From positions 1 to 64,000 of the forward strand of contig NZ_JAKLSQ010000013.1 of assembly GCF_022014495.1 (NCBI RefSeq): DNA of 64,000 nucleotides, given 5' to 3'. The position numbers were made by a program, and so were the translations under genes. This document shows, piece after piece, positions 53,556-62,544 of the stretch (its first letter is position 1; each line of letters opens with the position of its first letter). The notes below the pieces were generated by a model. The model did not search any database. It was given only the letters and a program-made list of their open reading frames with translations, and had not been told where the DNA came from. This DNA comes from Sandaracinobacteroides sayramensis (GTDB lineage Bacteria > Pseudomonadota > Alphaproteobacteria > Sphingomonadales > Sphingomonadaceae).

Positions 53556-54163
53556 TTCTTGAAGAACTCGGCTTCGATGATCAGCTTCACATCGTCGCCC
53601 AGCGCTCCGGCGAGATCGGTGGAACCGAAATCCGCCCGGTTGATGCTGCCCACGGCCGAGAAGCCCAGCGTCGGGATCTTGCGCATCGGATGCTCCTTGG
53701 CGCCGTTCAGCGTCACGTCCAGCGTCACCGGCTTCGTCACGCCCAGGAAGGTCAGGTTGCCGGTCAGCTTGCCGGTGGTGGCGCCCGTCGCCGTCAGCCC
53801 GGTCGACTGGAAGGTGATCTTCGGATGCTCGCCCGACTTCAGGAACTTGGTGGCGATCACCTTGTCGAAATCCTCCTTCTCCGGGAAGGGGAAGTCGGTG
53901 CGGACGCTGTTCGGGTCGATCGTCACCGTCACACTCGACTTCGTCGGGTCGGCGGGATTGAGGTTGATGACCGCGTCATAGGTGGCGAAACGGGCGGTAT
54001 AGTTGGAAAGCCCGAGGTGCTTGATCTGCCAGGTCAGGCTGGCGTGCGTCTTGTCCAGCACATATTCGCCGGCCGGCACGGAAAGCGGTGCGGCCTGCGC
54101 CAGAACCGGGGCGGAAAAGCCGATCGCCGCGGCGACCAGAAGGGGCTTCAGGAAAGACGTCAT
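53552..54163 (-). CDS. YceI-family periplasmic protein (second)
   Basis: The 203-aa protein has a signal peptide (MTSFLKPLLVAAAIGFSAPVLAQ region) and the YceI pattern YVLDKTHASLTWQIKHLGLSNYTARF, EKEDFDKVIATKFLKSGEHPKITFQST and GNLTFLGVTKPVTLDVTL. ATG 54163 is preferred for the signal peptide. It is the first gene of the YceI-b561-YceI operon. Confidence 0.92.
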   Translation of the reverse strand: MTSFLKPLLVAAAIGFSAPVLAQAAPLSVPAGEYVLDKTHASLTWQIKHLGLSNYTARFATYDAVINLNPADPTKSSVTVTIDPNSVRTDFPFPEKEDFDKVIATKFLKSGEHPKITFQSTGLTATGATTGKLTGNLTFLGVTKPVTLDVTLNGAKEHPMRKIPTLGFSAVGSINRADFGSTDLAGALGDDVKLIIEAEFFKK

Positions 54164-54284
54164 CTCGATGCTGCTCCCGCAATTTGATTCGGTGGCGAAG
54201 CCTAACCTCCGATCCGCACCAGCGACAAGCTGCAATGGCCGCAAGCAATCCTTTCAAAAAAGAAAGCGATAGCCACAGTGTGTT

Positions 54285-54320
54285 TACAAAAAAGAAAAGC
54301 CCCGGCTTTCGCCGAGGCTT
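54285..54320 (-). terminator. Intrinsic terminator of the SapC-family gene
   Basis: On the minus strand AAGCCTCGGC-GAAA-GCCGGGGCTT forms a stem with one mismatch, followed by TTCTTTTTTGT. It lies 41 bp past the stop codon. Confidence 0.85.
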
Positions 54321-54360
54321 TGCTGGCCGCCCTTTTCCCGTCTGGAAAAGCGCTTCGGCC

Positions 54361-55110
54361 TCAGGCGTTGGCCTCGGGGTTCATCATCCCGAACAGCACG
54401 CGCATGTTCGAAAGCGAGAAGAGATGCGCATAGACGAGGCCCAGCATCCCGTTCTGCACCATCTTGCGGGCCTGGTCGCCGCGGATGTTCTGCAGCTTCT
54501 TCTCGTCGATCATGCGGAAGCCGGCGAAGGTGGCGGGCTGCTCCATTCCGGGGTTCTGGATCTGCGCCTGGCCTTCCATCAGCAGCTCCAGCTTCGCCAG
54601 CTCGTCCATGAAGCTCTTGGTGCGGGCGACCGCCTGCTCGAACTGCTCGCAGAAGGACAGGATCGACTTCGTGGTCTCGGTCGGCTGCTTCTCGGCGTCG
54701 AACAGCTTGTTCGCGCCTTCCGCCGTCACCACGCCGCTCTGGTCGTCGAACACCAGGCTCAGCACGTCGCTGTCGGGCGTCAGGCGGGCCAGCATGAAGG
54801 GGTGGCGGCGCAGATAGGCCGGCACATAGCTGTTTTCAGCCCACACACCCTTTTCGTCGACGAACAGATTCTCGCCTTCCTTCAGGCCGACCAGCGCCAG
54901 CGGCACGCTTTCCGGGCCGTCGGTGAAGACGATCGGATAATGGCGCTGCGCCATCACGAATTCGTCGACGGTGATGGGAATGGCGTGGGTCGGCTTGGCG
55001 AAGCTCAGTTCGGTGCGCTCGTTCAGACCCCAGTCCGCATGCAGGTCGGACGTGAGCGGAATCAGGTTCTGGTAGAACAGCGGAAGTTGCGCAGGCGGTT
55101 GGCTGGCCAT
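54361..55110 (-). CDS. SapC-family protein
   Basis: The 249-aa protein shows PIVFTDGPESVPLALVGLKEGENLFVDEKGVWAENSYVPAYLRRHPF, the pattern of the SapC family, named for S-layer-associated proteins but of uncertain role. It has no signal peptide. It is common in sphingomonads and is followed by a clear terminator. Confidence 0.85.
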   Translation of the reverse strand: MASQPPAQLPLFYQNLIPLTSDLHADWGLNERTELSFAKPTHAIPITVDEFVMAQRHYPIVFTDGPESVPLALVGLKEGENLFVDEKGVWAENSYVPAYLRRHPFMLARLTPDSDVLSLVFDDQSGVVTAEGANKLFDAEKQPTETTKSILSFCEQFEQAVARTKSFMDELAKLELLMEGQAQIQNPGMEQPATFAGFRMIDEKKLQNIRGDQARKMVQNGMLGLVYAHLFSLSNMRVLFGMMNPEANA

Positions 55111-55245
55111 GAAGTCTTTCCCGATACGAAAAGAGCGCCCACGGGGCGGGGGCGCCGTCGGCGGATGGCTCTAGCGCGGCTCTCCCGCCGGCGCAAGCAA
55201 GGGGAATGCAGTGCAGCAACGGGGCGCTCCAAACCACTGCACCCC

Positions 55246-55329
55246 GTCACCCCGGGCTTGACCCGGGGTCCAGCTTTTCCACGGCGCTCGAGGATGAAAG
55301 CTGACCCCCAAGTCAAGCCCGGGGCGACG
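55246..55329. repeat. REP-like repeat, inverted pair (copy 4)
   Basis: One full 29-bp unit (55246-55274) and an inverted partner with a few mismatches (55300-55329) flank a 25-bp spacer between the FAD oxidase and SapC-family genes. Confidence 0.8.
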
Positions 55330-55362
55330 AATAGCGCAACCCTCACTCTATAACAGATACGC

Positions 55363-56763
55363 TCAGACGAACAGCTTGCCGGGGTTCATGATCCCCAGAG
55401 GGTCCAGCGCCGCCTTCAACGCCCGCATCGCCGAAAGCTTGCCGGGATCGCCCAGCCGCGCCAGTTCGGCGGCCTTCAGCGTGCCGATCCCGTGCTCGGC
55501 GGAGATCGACCCCCGGTAGCGCGCGATCAGGTCGTGCAGCAGCCGGCGCGCCGCTTCCGCATTCGCCTCCACCCAGGGCCCGCTCTCCACCCCGGCCGGC
55601 GGCAGCAGGTTCCAGTGCAGATTGCCGTCGCCCAGATGCCCGAACACCAGCGGCCGGCTTCCGGGCATTTCCCGCGCGAACAGTTGAACCGCCTCGGCGT
55701 CGAAGGCCGCGATCCGCTCCACCGGCACGGAAATGTCGTTCTTCACAGACTTTCCCTCCTGCCGCTCGGCGATCGCCACATTCTCGCGCATCGCCCACAG
55801 CGCCTCGGCCTGGGCGCGCGAACCAGCGAGCACCGCATCCAGCACATCTCCGGCTTCCATGGTGCCGGCCAGCAGCGTCTCCAGCGCTTCGCGCGACGCC
55901 TCCACCTCCATCAGCACATGAAAGGCGCTGCGAGTCTCCAGCGGCGCGCGGCTGTCGGGCAGCTGCCGCAAAACCAGCGCCAATGTGTCGGCGGACAGCA
56001 ATTCGAAGCTCTCCACCCGCTCCCCCAGGCCGGAGCGCAAACGCGCCAGCAACTGCAACGCCGCTTCCGCCGAGGGCACCGCCGCCCAGGCAGTGGAAAC
56101 ATCGGCGAACGCCGGCGCCAGCTTCAACGCCACGCGCGTCACCACCCCCAGCGTTCCCTCGGCGCCGATCAGCAACTGCTTCACATCATAACCGCTGTTG
56201 TCCTTCCTCAGCGCCGAAAGCTGGTTCAGAACCGAGCCGTCCGGAAGCACCGCTTCCATCCCCAGTACCAGGCTGCGCATCGGCCCATGGCGCAACACCT
56301 GCACTCCGCCGGCGTTGGTCGAGACCAGCCCGCCGACCGTCGCGCTGCCCTTCGCGCCTAAAGACAGGGGAAAACGGCATCCGGCCCGCTCCGCCGCGCC
56401 CTGCACGTCGGCCAGAATGGCCCCGGCTTCGGCGCAAAGGCTCAGCCCGCGCGCGTCGACATCGGAAATGCGGTTCATCCGCCGCATGGAAAGCACCACG
56501 CTTAGCCGGGCGAGGTCCGCTTCCGGCACGCCGCCGCCCACCAGCCCGGTGTTGCCGCCCTGCGGCACCAGCCCCACCGAATGCGCGCCCGCCCAGCGAA
56601 CGATATGCTGCACATCCTCGGTGCTGCGCGGCAGCAGCAAGGCCAGCGCCTGCCCACGCTTCTGTCCGCGCCAGTCCAGCAGATGCGGGGCAAGTTCATC
56701 GGCTCCCGTGCGGACGATATCCGCCGGAAGCCCGGCCAGAATCGCCTCCGGCGCCGAACTCAT
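55363..56763 (-). CDS. FAD-linked oxidase, D-2-hydroxy-acid dehydrogenase type
   Basis: The 466-aa protein has the FAD-binding PQGGNTGLVGGG (67-78), SLGAKGSATVGGLVSTNAGG, GAEGTLGVVTRV, and the C-terminal HLGDGNLHWN and SAEHGIGTLK, shared by glycolate, D-lactate and D-2-hydroxyglutarate dehydrogenases. Which acid it oxidises is not decided. ATG 56763 overlaps the phaR TGA (ATGA); a longer frame lies in phaR. Confidence 0.87.
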   Translation of the reverse strand: MSSAPEAILAGLPADIVRTGADELAPHLLDWRGQKRGQALALLLPRSTEDVQHIVRWAGAHSVGLVPQGGNTGLVGGGVPEADLARLSVVLSMRRMNRISDVDARGLSLCAEAGAILADVQGAAERAGCRFPLSLGAKGSATVGGLVSTNAGGVQVLRHGPMRSLVLGMEAVLPDGSVLNQLSALRKDNSGYDVKQLLIGAEGTLGVVTRVALKLAPAFADVSTAWAAVPSAEAALQLLARLRSGLGERVESFELLSADTLALVLRQLPDSRAPLETRSAFHVLMEVEASREALETLLAGTMEAGDVLDAVLAGSRAQAEALWAMRENVAIAERQEGKSVKNDISVPVERIAAFDAEAVQLFAREMPGSRPLVFGHLGDGNLHWNLLPPAGVESGPWVEANAEAARRLLHDLIARYRGSISAEHGIGTLKAAELARLGDPGKLSAMRALKAALDPLGIMNPGKLFV

Positions 56764-57320
56764 TCCTTGGCGAGCTTCTCGATCTTCGCCTGCAGCGCCT
56801 GCAATTCCGCCTTCAGCGCCTTCACATCCTCGGCGGGCGCCTCGGTGGCGGCGCCGGTCGCGGCGCCGGGATTGCTCCACATGCCGGTGGCGGCCTTCAT
56901 CATCGCCATATTCTGCCGGGCCAGCGCCTCGAACGGGTTGGAGCCGCCGGCCATCATCCCCATCATCGTGTCGCGCACCTGTTCCTGGTTGCGGCGGAAG
57001 GCTTCCATCGAGGCTTCCAGATAATGCGGCACCATCGCCTGCATCTGGTCGCCGTACATCGAGATCAGCTGCCGCAGGAAGCTGACCGGCAGCAAAGTCG
57101 TGCCCCGATTCTCCTCCTCCACGATGATCTGCGTCAGCACATTGTGGGTGATATCGTCGCCGCTCTTGGCGTCCACCACCTTGAACTCGCGGCCGGCGCG
57201 GGTCATCACCGACAGATGCTCCAGCGTGATATAGCTCGAGCTTTCCGTGTCATAGAGGCGCCGGTTGGCGTATTTCTTGATGATGACGGGCTCGGCGGTG
57301 GCGGCTTGGGGGCTCGGCAT
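56760..57320 (-). CDS. phaR: Polyhydroxyalkanoate synthesis repressor PhaR
   Basis: The 186-aa protein has the conserved N-terminal DNA-binding domain (VIIKKYANRRLYDTESSSYITLEHLSVM, residues 12-39) and an oligomerising helical middle part, with a short coiled coil at the end (KALKAELQALQAKIEKLAKE). It represses phasin genes until PHA granules titrate it. It is divergent to the PhaC-like gene. Confidence 0.92.
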   Translation of the reverse strand: MPSPQAATAEPVIIKKYANRRLYDTESSSYITLEHLSVMTRAGREFKVVDAKSGDDITHNVLTQIIVEEENRGTTLLPVSFLRQLISMYGDQMQAMVPHYLEASMEAFRRNQEQVRDTMMGMMAGGSNPFEALARQNMAMMKAATGMWSNPGAATGAATEAPAEDVKALKAELQALQAKIEKLAKE

Positions 57321-57428
57321 GGCGATCCAGTTCTCGAAAGAGTTGACCAGGAAAGAGTTGACCAGACGATTATGACGCGGGATTTAGCATGTGCAACATG
57401 ACCCGGCAAATATCTGGTGCTGCGCAAC

Positions 57429-58499
57429 ATGGCTGACATGGGAAAAGCGAAGAAAAGCCGGGAGCGCGGCCCGCATCCGCTGCCGCTTTTCCTGACGCTC
57501 CTGTCCCGCCGCCTCGGCGCCGAGCCCGATCGTCTGCAAGCCGCGCTCGAAGGGCTTCAGCGCTACCAGCAGGCGCCGGCGCTTCCCGCGCAGCCTCCGC
57601 TGCAGCCGGCCGCGCGACGCGGCGGCGTGCGCTTGCTGCGCGTCGGCGGACCGGCAGACCGCCCGCCGCTGGTGCTGATTCCCTCGCTCATCAACGCCCC
57701 CATCGTCCTCGATCTGGCGCCGGGGCGCTCGCTGGTGCGGTATCTCGCCGAAAGCGGCCACAATGTCTTCCTGCTGGACTGGGGGCAGATGGGGCCGTCC
57801 GAGCGGCGACTCGGCCTCGCCGGCCTCGTTTCCACCCGCCTCCTCCCGCTTATCGAGAAGTTGGGCCCGAAAATCCACCTGGCCGGCTATTGCCTCGGCG
57901 GCACGCTGGCCCTCGCGGCCGGGCAATTGCTGGGCGCGCGCCTCGAAAAGCTCGCCCTCATTGCCGCCCCCTGGCATTTCGCCGGCTTCTCGCCGGAGGC
58001 CCGCCGCGCCGCGCTGGAGAACTGGCGCACGGCCCGCCCCATCGGCCAGCGCCTCGGCGCCGTTCCGGTAACCCTGCTGAACCCGCTCTTCTGGGCGCTG
58101 GACGAGGAAGCGGTGGTCGCCAAGTTCGAAGCCCTCGCCCGCCGCCCGCCCGGCGACCCCGGCATCGCCTGGTTCGCGGCGGTGGAGGACTGGGCCAGCA
58201 GCGGCGCCCCCATTCCCCTTCCAGCCGCCCGCGACCTCTTCCTCTCGGGCTTCGGCAACGACCGGATCGGCCGGGGCCTCTGGCGCGTGCGCGGCCAGCC
58301 GATCCGGCCCGAAGCGATCTCCGCCCCGATCCTCGACTTCGGCGCCACGAAGGACAGGATCGTCCCCCGCGAGGCCCGTATCCGCGCGCCCGGAGTCGAG
58401 CGCCGCGACGTCGATTCCGGGCATGTCGGCATGATCGTCGGCTCGGGCGCCCGGGATGCGCTCTGGCAACCGCTTTCAAACTGGCTGCACGATCGCTAG
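57429..58499 (+). CDS. PhaC-like alpha/beta hydrolase (short, PHA synthase family)
   Basis: The 356-aa protein has the lipase-type box GYCLGG with a catalytic Cys (C155) in place of Ser, D309 in GATKDRIVP and H332 in DSGHVGMIVG, the triad of PHA synthases. It is about the length of class III PhaC and far shorter than class I (about 600 aa), but no PhaE partner is next to it. A PHA synthase-like or depolymerising role is likely given phaR and thiolase on either side. ATG 57429 is chosen; GTG 57417 is possible. Confidence 0.8.
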   Translation: MADMGKAKKSRERGPHPLPLFLTLLSRRLGAEPDRLQAALEGLQRYQQAPALPAQPPLQPAARRGGVRLLRVGGPADRPPLVLIPSLINAPIVLDLAPGRSLVRYLAESGHNVFLLDWGQMGPSERRLGLAGLVSTRLLPLIEKLGPKIHLAGYCLGGTLALAAGQLLGARLEKLALIAAPWHFAGFSPEARRAALENWRTARPIGQRLGAVPVTLLNPLFWALDEEAVVAKFEALARRPPGDPGIAWFAAVEDWASSGAPIPLPAARDLFLSGFGNDRIGRGLWRVRGQPIRPEAISAPILDFGATKDRIVPREARIRAPGVERRDVDSGHVGMIVGSGARDALWQPLSNWLHDR

Positions 58500-58532
58500 A
58501 TGACAGCCGACATTTCCAGAAAGGTTCCTGAC

Positions 58533-59705
58533 ATGACCGAAGTTGTGATCGCCGCCGCCCGTCGCACAGCCGTCGGCAGTTTCCTCGGAAGCTTCGCCAC
58601 CCTCCCCGCGCACGAACTGGGCCGCGTCGCCATCGAGGCGGCGCTGGCGGACGCGGGCGTCGACGGCGCCGACGTCGGCGAAGTCATCCTGGGCCAGGTG
58701 CTGACCGCCGGGCAGGGCCAGAACCCCGCCCGCCAGGCCTCGATCGCCGCCGGCGTGCCGCAGGAAGTGCCGGCCTGGGGTGTGAACCAGGTCTGCGGCT
58801 CGGGCCTGCGCGCCGTCGCCCTGGCGGCGCAGGCGATCCGCAACGGCGACGCCAGCGTGATGGTCGCCGGCGGGCAGGAGAATATGTCGCTCAGCCAGCA
58901 CGCGCAGGCGCTGCGCGCCGGGCAGAAGATGGGCGCGCTGGAACTGGTCGACACCATGATCAAGGACGGCCTCTGGGACGCCTTCAACGGCTACCACATG
59001 GGCGTCACCGCCGAGAACATCGCCGAGCGCTACCAGATCGGCCGCGAAGCGCAGGACGCCTTCGCCACCGCCTCGCAGAACAAGGCGGAAGCCGCGCGCA
59101 AGGCCGGCCGCTTCGCCGCCGAGATCGCCCCGGTCACGATCAAGACCCGCAAGGGCGAAACAGTGGTCGATCAGGACGAATATATCCGCGAAGGCGCCAC
59201 CCTCGAAGCCATGGCCGGGCTGAAGCCCGCCTTCAAGAAGGACGGCAGCGTCACCGCCGCCAACGCCTCGGGCCTGAACGACGGCGCCGCCGCGCTGGTG
59301 CTGATGTCGGCGGACGAAGCCGCCCGGCGCGGCGCCCCGGTGCTCGCCCGCGTGAAAAGCTGGGCGTCGGCCGGAGTCGACCCGGCGGTGATGGGCCTCG
59401 GCCCGATCCCCGCCTCGCGCCTCGCCCTGGAAAAGGCCGGCTGGACGGTCGCCGACCTCGACCTCGTCGAAGCCAATGAAGCCTTCGCCGCACAGGCGCT
59501 GGCGGTCGGGCAGGAACTGGGCCTCGACCCCGAGAAGCTGAACGTCAACGGCGGCGCCATCGCCATCGGCCACCCGATCGGCGCCTCGGGCGCGCGCGTT
59601 CTCGTCACGCTGCTGCACGAAATGGGCCGCCGCGACGCGAAGAAGGGCCTCGCCACGCTCTGCATCGGCGGCGGCATGGGCATCGCGCTCACCGTCGAGC
59701 GCTGA
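58533..59705 (+). CDS. phaA: Acetyl-CoA C-acetyltransferase (thiolase)
   Basis: The 390-aa protein has the nucleophile Cys in [11 protein letters not shown], the [10 protein letters not shown] His and the final CIGGGMGIA Cys, the complete thiolase triad, and the PhaA-type [10 protein letters not shown]. It condenses two acetyl-CoA, the first step of PHB synthesis. ATG 58533 follows AAAGG at the right distance; an upstream in-frame ATG (58500), adjacent to the hydrolase stop, is less likely. Confidence 0.93.
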   Translation: MTEVVIAAARRTAVGSFLGSFATLPAHELGRVAIEAALADAGVDGADVGEVILGQVLTAGQGQNPARQASIAAGVPQEVPAWGVNQVCGSGLRAVALAAQAIRNGDASVMVAGGQENMSLSQHAQALRAGQKMGALELVDTMIKDGLWDAFNGYHMGVTAENIAERYQIGREAQDAFATASQNKAEAARKAGRFAAEIAPVTIKTRKGETVVDQDEYIREGATLEAMAGLKPAFKKDGSVTAANASGLNDGAAALVLMSADEAARRGAPVLARVKSWASAGVDPAVMGLGPIPASRLALEKAGWTVADLDLVEANEAFAAQALAVGQELGLDPEKLNVNGGAIAIGHPIGASGARVLVTLLHEMGRRDAKKGLATLCIGGGMGIALTVER

Positions 59706-59710
59706 AAGGC

Positions 59711-60403
59711 ATGAAGCCTGTCGGGCAGGAAATGGCCGCCGGCGAGGCGGTGGCGGGCACGGCCGCCACCGCCGCCGCGCGCACCGGCGGCCCGGCGCGG
59801 CCGGGCGAGGGGGGGGCGGCCCGGCCCCCCCCCGCCGCCGCGCGCACCGGCGGCCCGGCGCGGCCGGGCGAGGGGGAGACGATCCTCTGGCAGGGCCGGC
59901 CGGCGATGCTCACCCGCAAGCTTCTGGAACTGATCGGCTTCCTGCTGCTGCTCGGCCTGCTCAGCTGGTTCGCGCTGGAGCTGATCCGCCCTCATCTCGC
60001 CGGCTCCGCCTTCGCCGGCCAGCCGACGGCGGGCGCGGTGCCGCTGGTGCTGGGCATGGTGCTGGGGATGATGCTGATCATCGCCCTTCCCGTCTGGCTG
60101 CGCTCCAGCGCCCGGGCGCGGGCGCGCTACATGCTCACCAACCGCCGGGCGCTGGTCTGGCTGGGGGACAGGATCGTCGGCGAGGCCCTGCTGTTCGGCG
60201 CCGACATGCGGGCCAGCGGCAACGAGGTCAGCTTCGAGGCCAGCCGAATGGTGCTGAGCTGGCGCCTGAAGGACGAAGGCGCCGACCGCCTGCGCTTCGA
60301 GCAGATCCCGGACGCGCTCGCCGTCGCGGCGCTGGCCGAGGAACATGGCGCCCGCTGGCTGGACAGGCCGGAAACCCCGCCTGGGAACGGCCCGGACGCC
60401 TGA
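59711..60403 (+). CDS. Membrane protein with PH-like domain and in-frame low-complexity duplication
   Basis: The 230-aa protein has two membrane helices (about 70-92 and 104-130) and a C-terminal PH-like beta domain (YMLTNRRALVW). Its N-terminus contains an Ala/Gly/Pro/Arg stretch encoded by a 63-bp tandem duplication with long G and C runs. No function is known. It lies 5 bp after the thiolase stop. Confidence 0.75.
   Translation: MKPVGQEMAAGEAVAGTAATAAARTGGPARPGEGGAARPPPAAARTGGPARPGEGETILWQGRPAMLTRKLLELIGFLLLLGLLSWFALELIRPHLAGSAFAGQPTAGAVPLVLGMVLGMMLIIALPVWLRSSARARARYMLTNRRALVWLGDRIVGEALLFGADMRASGNEVSFEASRMVLSWRLKDEGADRLRFEQIPDALAVAALAEEHGARWLDRPETPPGNGPDA
59771..59876. repeat. In-frame tandem repeat with G and C homopolymers
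   Basis: A 43-bp segment (59771-59813) recurs exactly at 59834-59876, with a 63-bp period (21 codons), so the reading frame is kept. A run of eight G (59809-59816) and one of nine C (59825-59833) lie between the copies. Runs like these are prone to slippage and to sequencing error. Confidence 0.85.
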
Positions 60404-60788
60404 GGCATACGCCAGCCGGCCGGCCATCCGTCAGCTTGAACCTGATACACCAACACCCGTCACCCCGGGCTTGACCCGGGGTCCAGCTTCTCCACGCCCT
60501 CGAACGCTCGAAGAACAAAGCTCCCCGCTCACCCCCGAGCGACGCAGCGTCGAATCCGCTCCAACCCACCCCACCACAAGCTCTTTTCTTTCCGCCCCGA
60601 AGCGCTTATATCGCCCCCACCATGCAAGGCCACGCTTTCAAACGGGACATGCTTCGACGCGGCTGACCGCCGTGCGCCTTCCTTTTGCCGGGGGCAGCGC
60701 GGCGGGCGGGTGGCTGGCGGCCATCCGGTGGGGGCGAAAGTCTCCGTTTCTTCACTCCCCCAACATTCTGTGGAAATATCCCTGCCGC
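60404..60788. other. 385-bp gap before the acetyltransferase gene
   Basis: The gap has a REP-like unit (60459-60487). Further right, a short frame (MQGHAFKRDMLRRG, 60622-60666) follows no good ribosome site. It must also hold the promoter for the gene at 60789. Confidence 0.5.
60459..60487. repeat. REP-like repeat (copy 5)
   Basis: A single 29-bp unit with the CCCCGGGCTTGACCCGGGG core; no inverted partner is seen within the next 60 bp. Confidence 0.8.
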
Positions 60789-61322
60789 ATGGACACGCCC
60801 GTGGACTTTCTATCGCACGATTCCGTCGACCCTCAGGCCGTCACCGGCCTGCTCGACCTTTGCTTCGGCCCCGCCCGAATGAAGCGCACGGCCTCGCTGC
60901 TGCGCGCCGGCGCGCCGCGCATCGAAGCCGCCAGCTTCGTCGCCACCCAGAGCGATGCCCTCGTCGGCAGCGTCGAATGCTGGGAGGTGGAGTGGCGCCA
61001 CCCGCAGGCCACGCGGCGCATCGCGCTGCTCGGCCCGCTGGTTTCCCATCCGGACCGGCGCGGCGAGAAGATCGGCGCCCGCCTCATGGACCTGGCGCTG
61101 GCCGAGCTGGACAAGTCGCGCCTGCCCGTGATGCTGATCGGCGACCAGCCCTATTACGGCCGCTGGGGCTTTTCCGCGCAGCACACCGGCGAGTGGATTC
61201 TCCCCGGCCCGGTGGACCGCGACCGGCTGCTGCTGCGCACCCGCATCGGCCACCGGCTGCGCGGGCCGGCGACGGTCGGGGCGCAAGGCCCGAATACCGG
61301 CCGGGAGAGCGCGGCGGCTTGA
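60789..61322 (+). CDS. GNAT-family N-acetyltransferase
   Basis: The 177-aa protein shows GPLVSHPDRRGEKIGARLMDLAL, the acetyl-CoA-binding turn of GNAT enzymes, and DQPYYGRWGFS, typical of YhbS-like members. Substrate unknown. ATG 60789 follows a long upstream frame that does not look like protein. Confidence 0.82.
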   Translation: MDTPVDFLSHDSVDPQAVTGLLDLCFGPARMKRTASLLRAGAPRIEAASFVATQSDALVGSVECWEVEWRHPQATRRIALLGPLVSHPDRRGEKIGARLMDLALAELDKSRLPVMLIGDQPYYGRWGFSAQHTGEWILPGPVDRDRLLLRTRIGHRLRGPATVGAQGPNTGRESAAA

Positions 61323-61354
61323 CGCTGCCCTGAGGGCGGCCCATTCCGGCTTCC

Positions 61355-61954
61355 ATGGCCGCCCCGGTTGACACCATACGCCCCGAAGCGCTCGACCTGT
61401 CGCAGGCTTCGCTTGCCGACATCGCCCGCGCCGTGGCCGAAAAGCGCCTCCCTCCCGTCGAGCAATGGAACCCCGGCCATTGCGGAGACAGCGAGATGCG
61501 AATCCGCGCCGACGGCACATGGTTCCATCAGGGCACGCCCATCGGCCGCGCGGCGCTGGTGAAGCTTTTCTCTAACATCCTCCGGCGGGAAGCGGATGGC
61601 GGCTATGTGCTGGTCACCCCGGTCGAGAAACTCTCGATAGAGGTGGAAGACGCCCCCTTCCTTGCCGTCGAGGCGACGAGCGAAGGCGAAGGCCGCTCCC
61701 GCACCCTCGCCTTCCGCCTCAACACCGACGAGATCGTCATCGCCGGCCCGGCCAACCCGCTGCGCCTCGAAACCGCGGCCGACGGCACCCCGCGCCCCTA
61801 TCTGCACGTGCGCGGAACCCGCGACCGGCCTCTGGAGGCGCTCGTCAACCGCCCGGTCTTCTACCAGCTCGCCGATCTGGCGCTGGCGGAACAGGAAAGC
61901 GGCGGGCCGCTCGGCCTCTGGAGCGGAGGCGCATATTTTGCCTTCGCTGATTGA
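61355..61954 (+). CDS. DUF1285-family protein
   Basis: The 199-aa protein contains NPGHCGDSEMRIRADGTWFHQGTPIGRAALVKLFSNILRRE and YVLVTPVEKLSIEVEDAPF, the DUF1285 pattern. Function unknown. It overlaps the Nudix gene by 17 bp, and a Nudix-CCA trio follows, a conserved order in alphaproteobacteria. Confidence 0.88.
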   Translation: MAAPVDTIRPEALDLSQASLADIARAVAEKRLPPVEQWNPGHCGDSEMRIRADGTWFHQGTPIGRAALVKLFSNILRREADGGYVLVTPVEKLSIEVEDAPFLAVEATSEGEGRSRTLAFRLNTDEIVIAGPANPLRLETAADGTPRPYLHVRGTRDRPLEALVNRPVFYQLADLALAEQESGGPLGLWSGGAYFAFAD

Positions 61955-62534
61955 ACGAATCCGCACCAGCCTCGACAGGCCCATCGCCCCGAAGCTGCGC
62001 GGCGATCAGGATTTCGGCGAGCATGGCACCCACCCGCCGGCCGGCCTGCTGGTTCCGGCCGCCGTGCTGGTGCCGATCATCCCCGCGCCGCAGCCGAAAC
62101 TGCTGCTGACGACGCGCACGCCCCACCTGCGCAGCCACGCCGGGCAGGTGGCCTTCCCCGGCGGCCGCATAGACGACACGGACGACGGCCCGGTGATGGC
62201 GGCGCTGCGCGAAGCGGAGGAGGAAGTCGGCCTGCCGCCCGCCTCGGTGCAGGTGCTGGGCCTCTCCGACCCTTATCGCACCGGCACCGGCTATGAAGTG
62301 CGCCCGGTCGTCGGCCTGCTCCCGGAAACGCTGGACCTGAAGGCCAATCCGGCGGAAGTGGCCGATGTCTTCCAGGTGCCGCTGGAATATGTGCTGGACC
62401 CGGCCAACCACCACCTCCGCGAGGCGGAATGGCAGGGGAGGATGCGCCGATACTACAGCATAGAGTGGGACGGCCGGCTGATCTGGGGGGCGACGGCCGG
62501 GATGCTGGTCAATCTGGCCGGGCGGCTTGCATGA
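61938..62534 (+). CDS. CoA pyrophosphatase-like Nudix hydrolase
   Basis: The 198-aa protein has LRSHAGQVAFPGGRID and a Nudix box with REAEEEVGL at 91-99, the NudL/UPF0035 type that cleaves CoA into 3',5'-ADP and phosphopantetheine. The first Glu of the classical box is replaced by Asp, common in this branch. The likely start is TTG 61938 within the DUF1285 gene; the N-terminus is otherwise open without ATG. Confidence 0.85.
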   Translation: MPSLIERIRTSLDRPIAPKLRGDQDFGEHGTHPPAGLLVPAAVLVPIIPAPQPKLLLTTRTPHLRSHAGQVAFPGGRIDDTDDGPVMAALREAEEEVGLPPASVQVLGLSDPYRTGTGYEVRPVVGLLPETLDLKANPAEVADVFQVPLEYVLDPANHHLREAEWQGRMRRYYSIEWDGRLIWGATAGMLVNLAGRLA

Positions 62535-62544
62535 CCAGGCCCGC

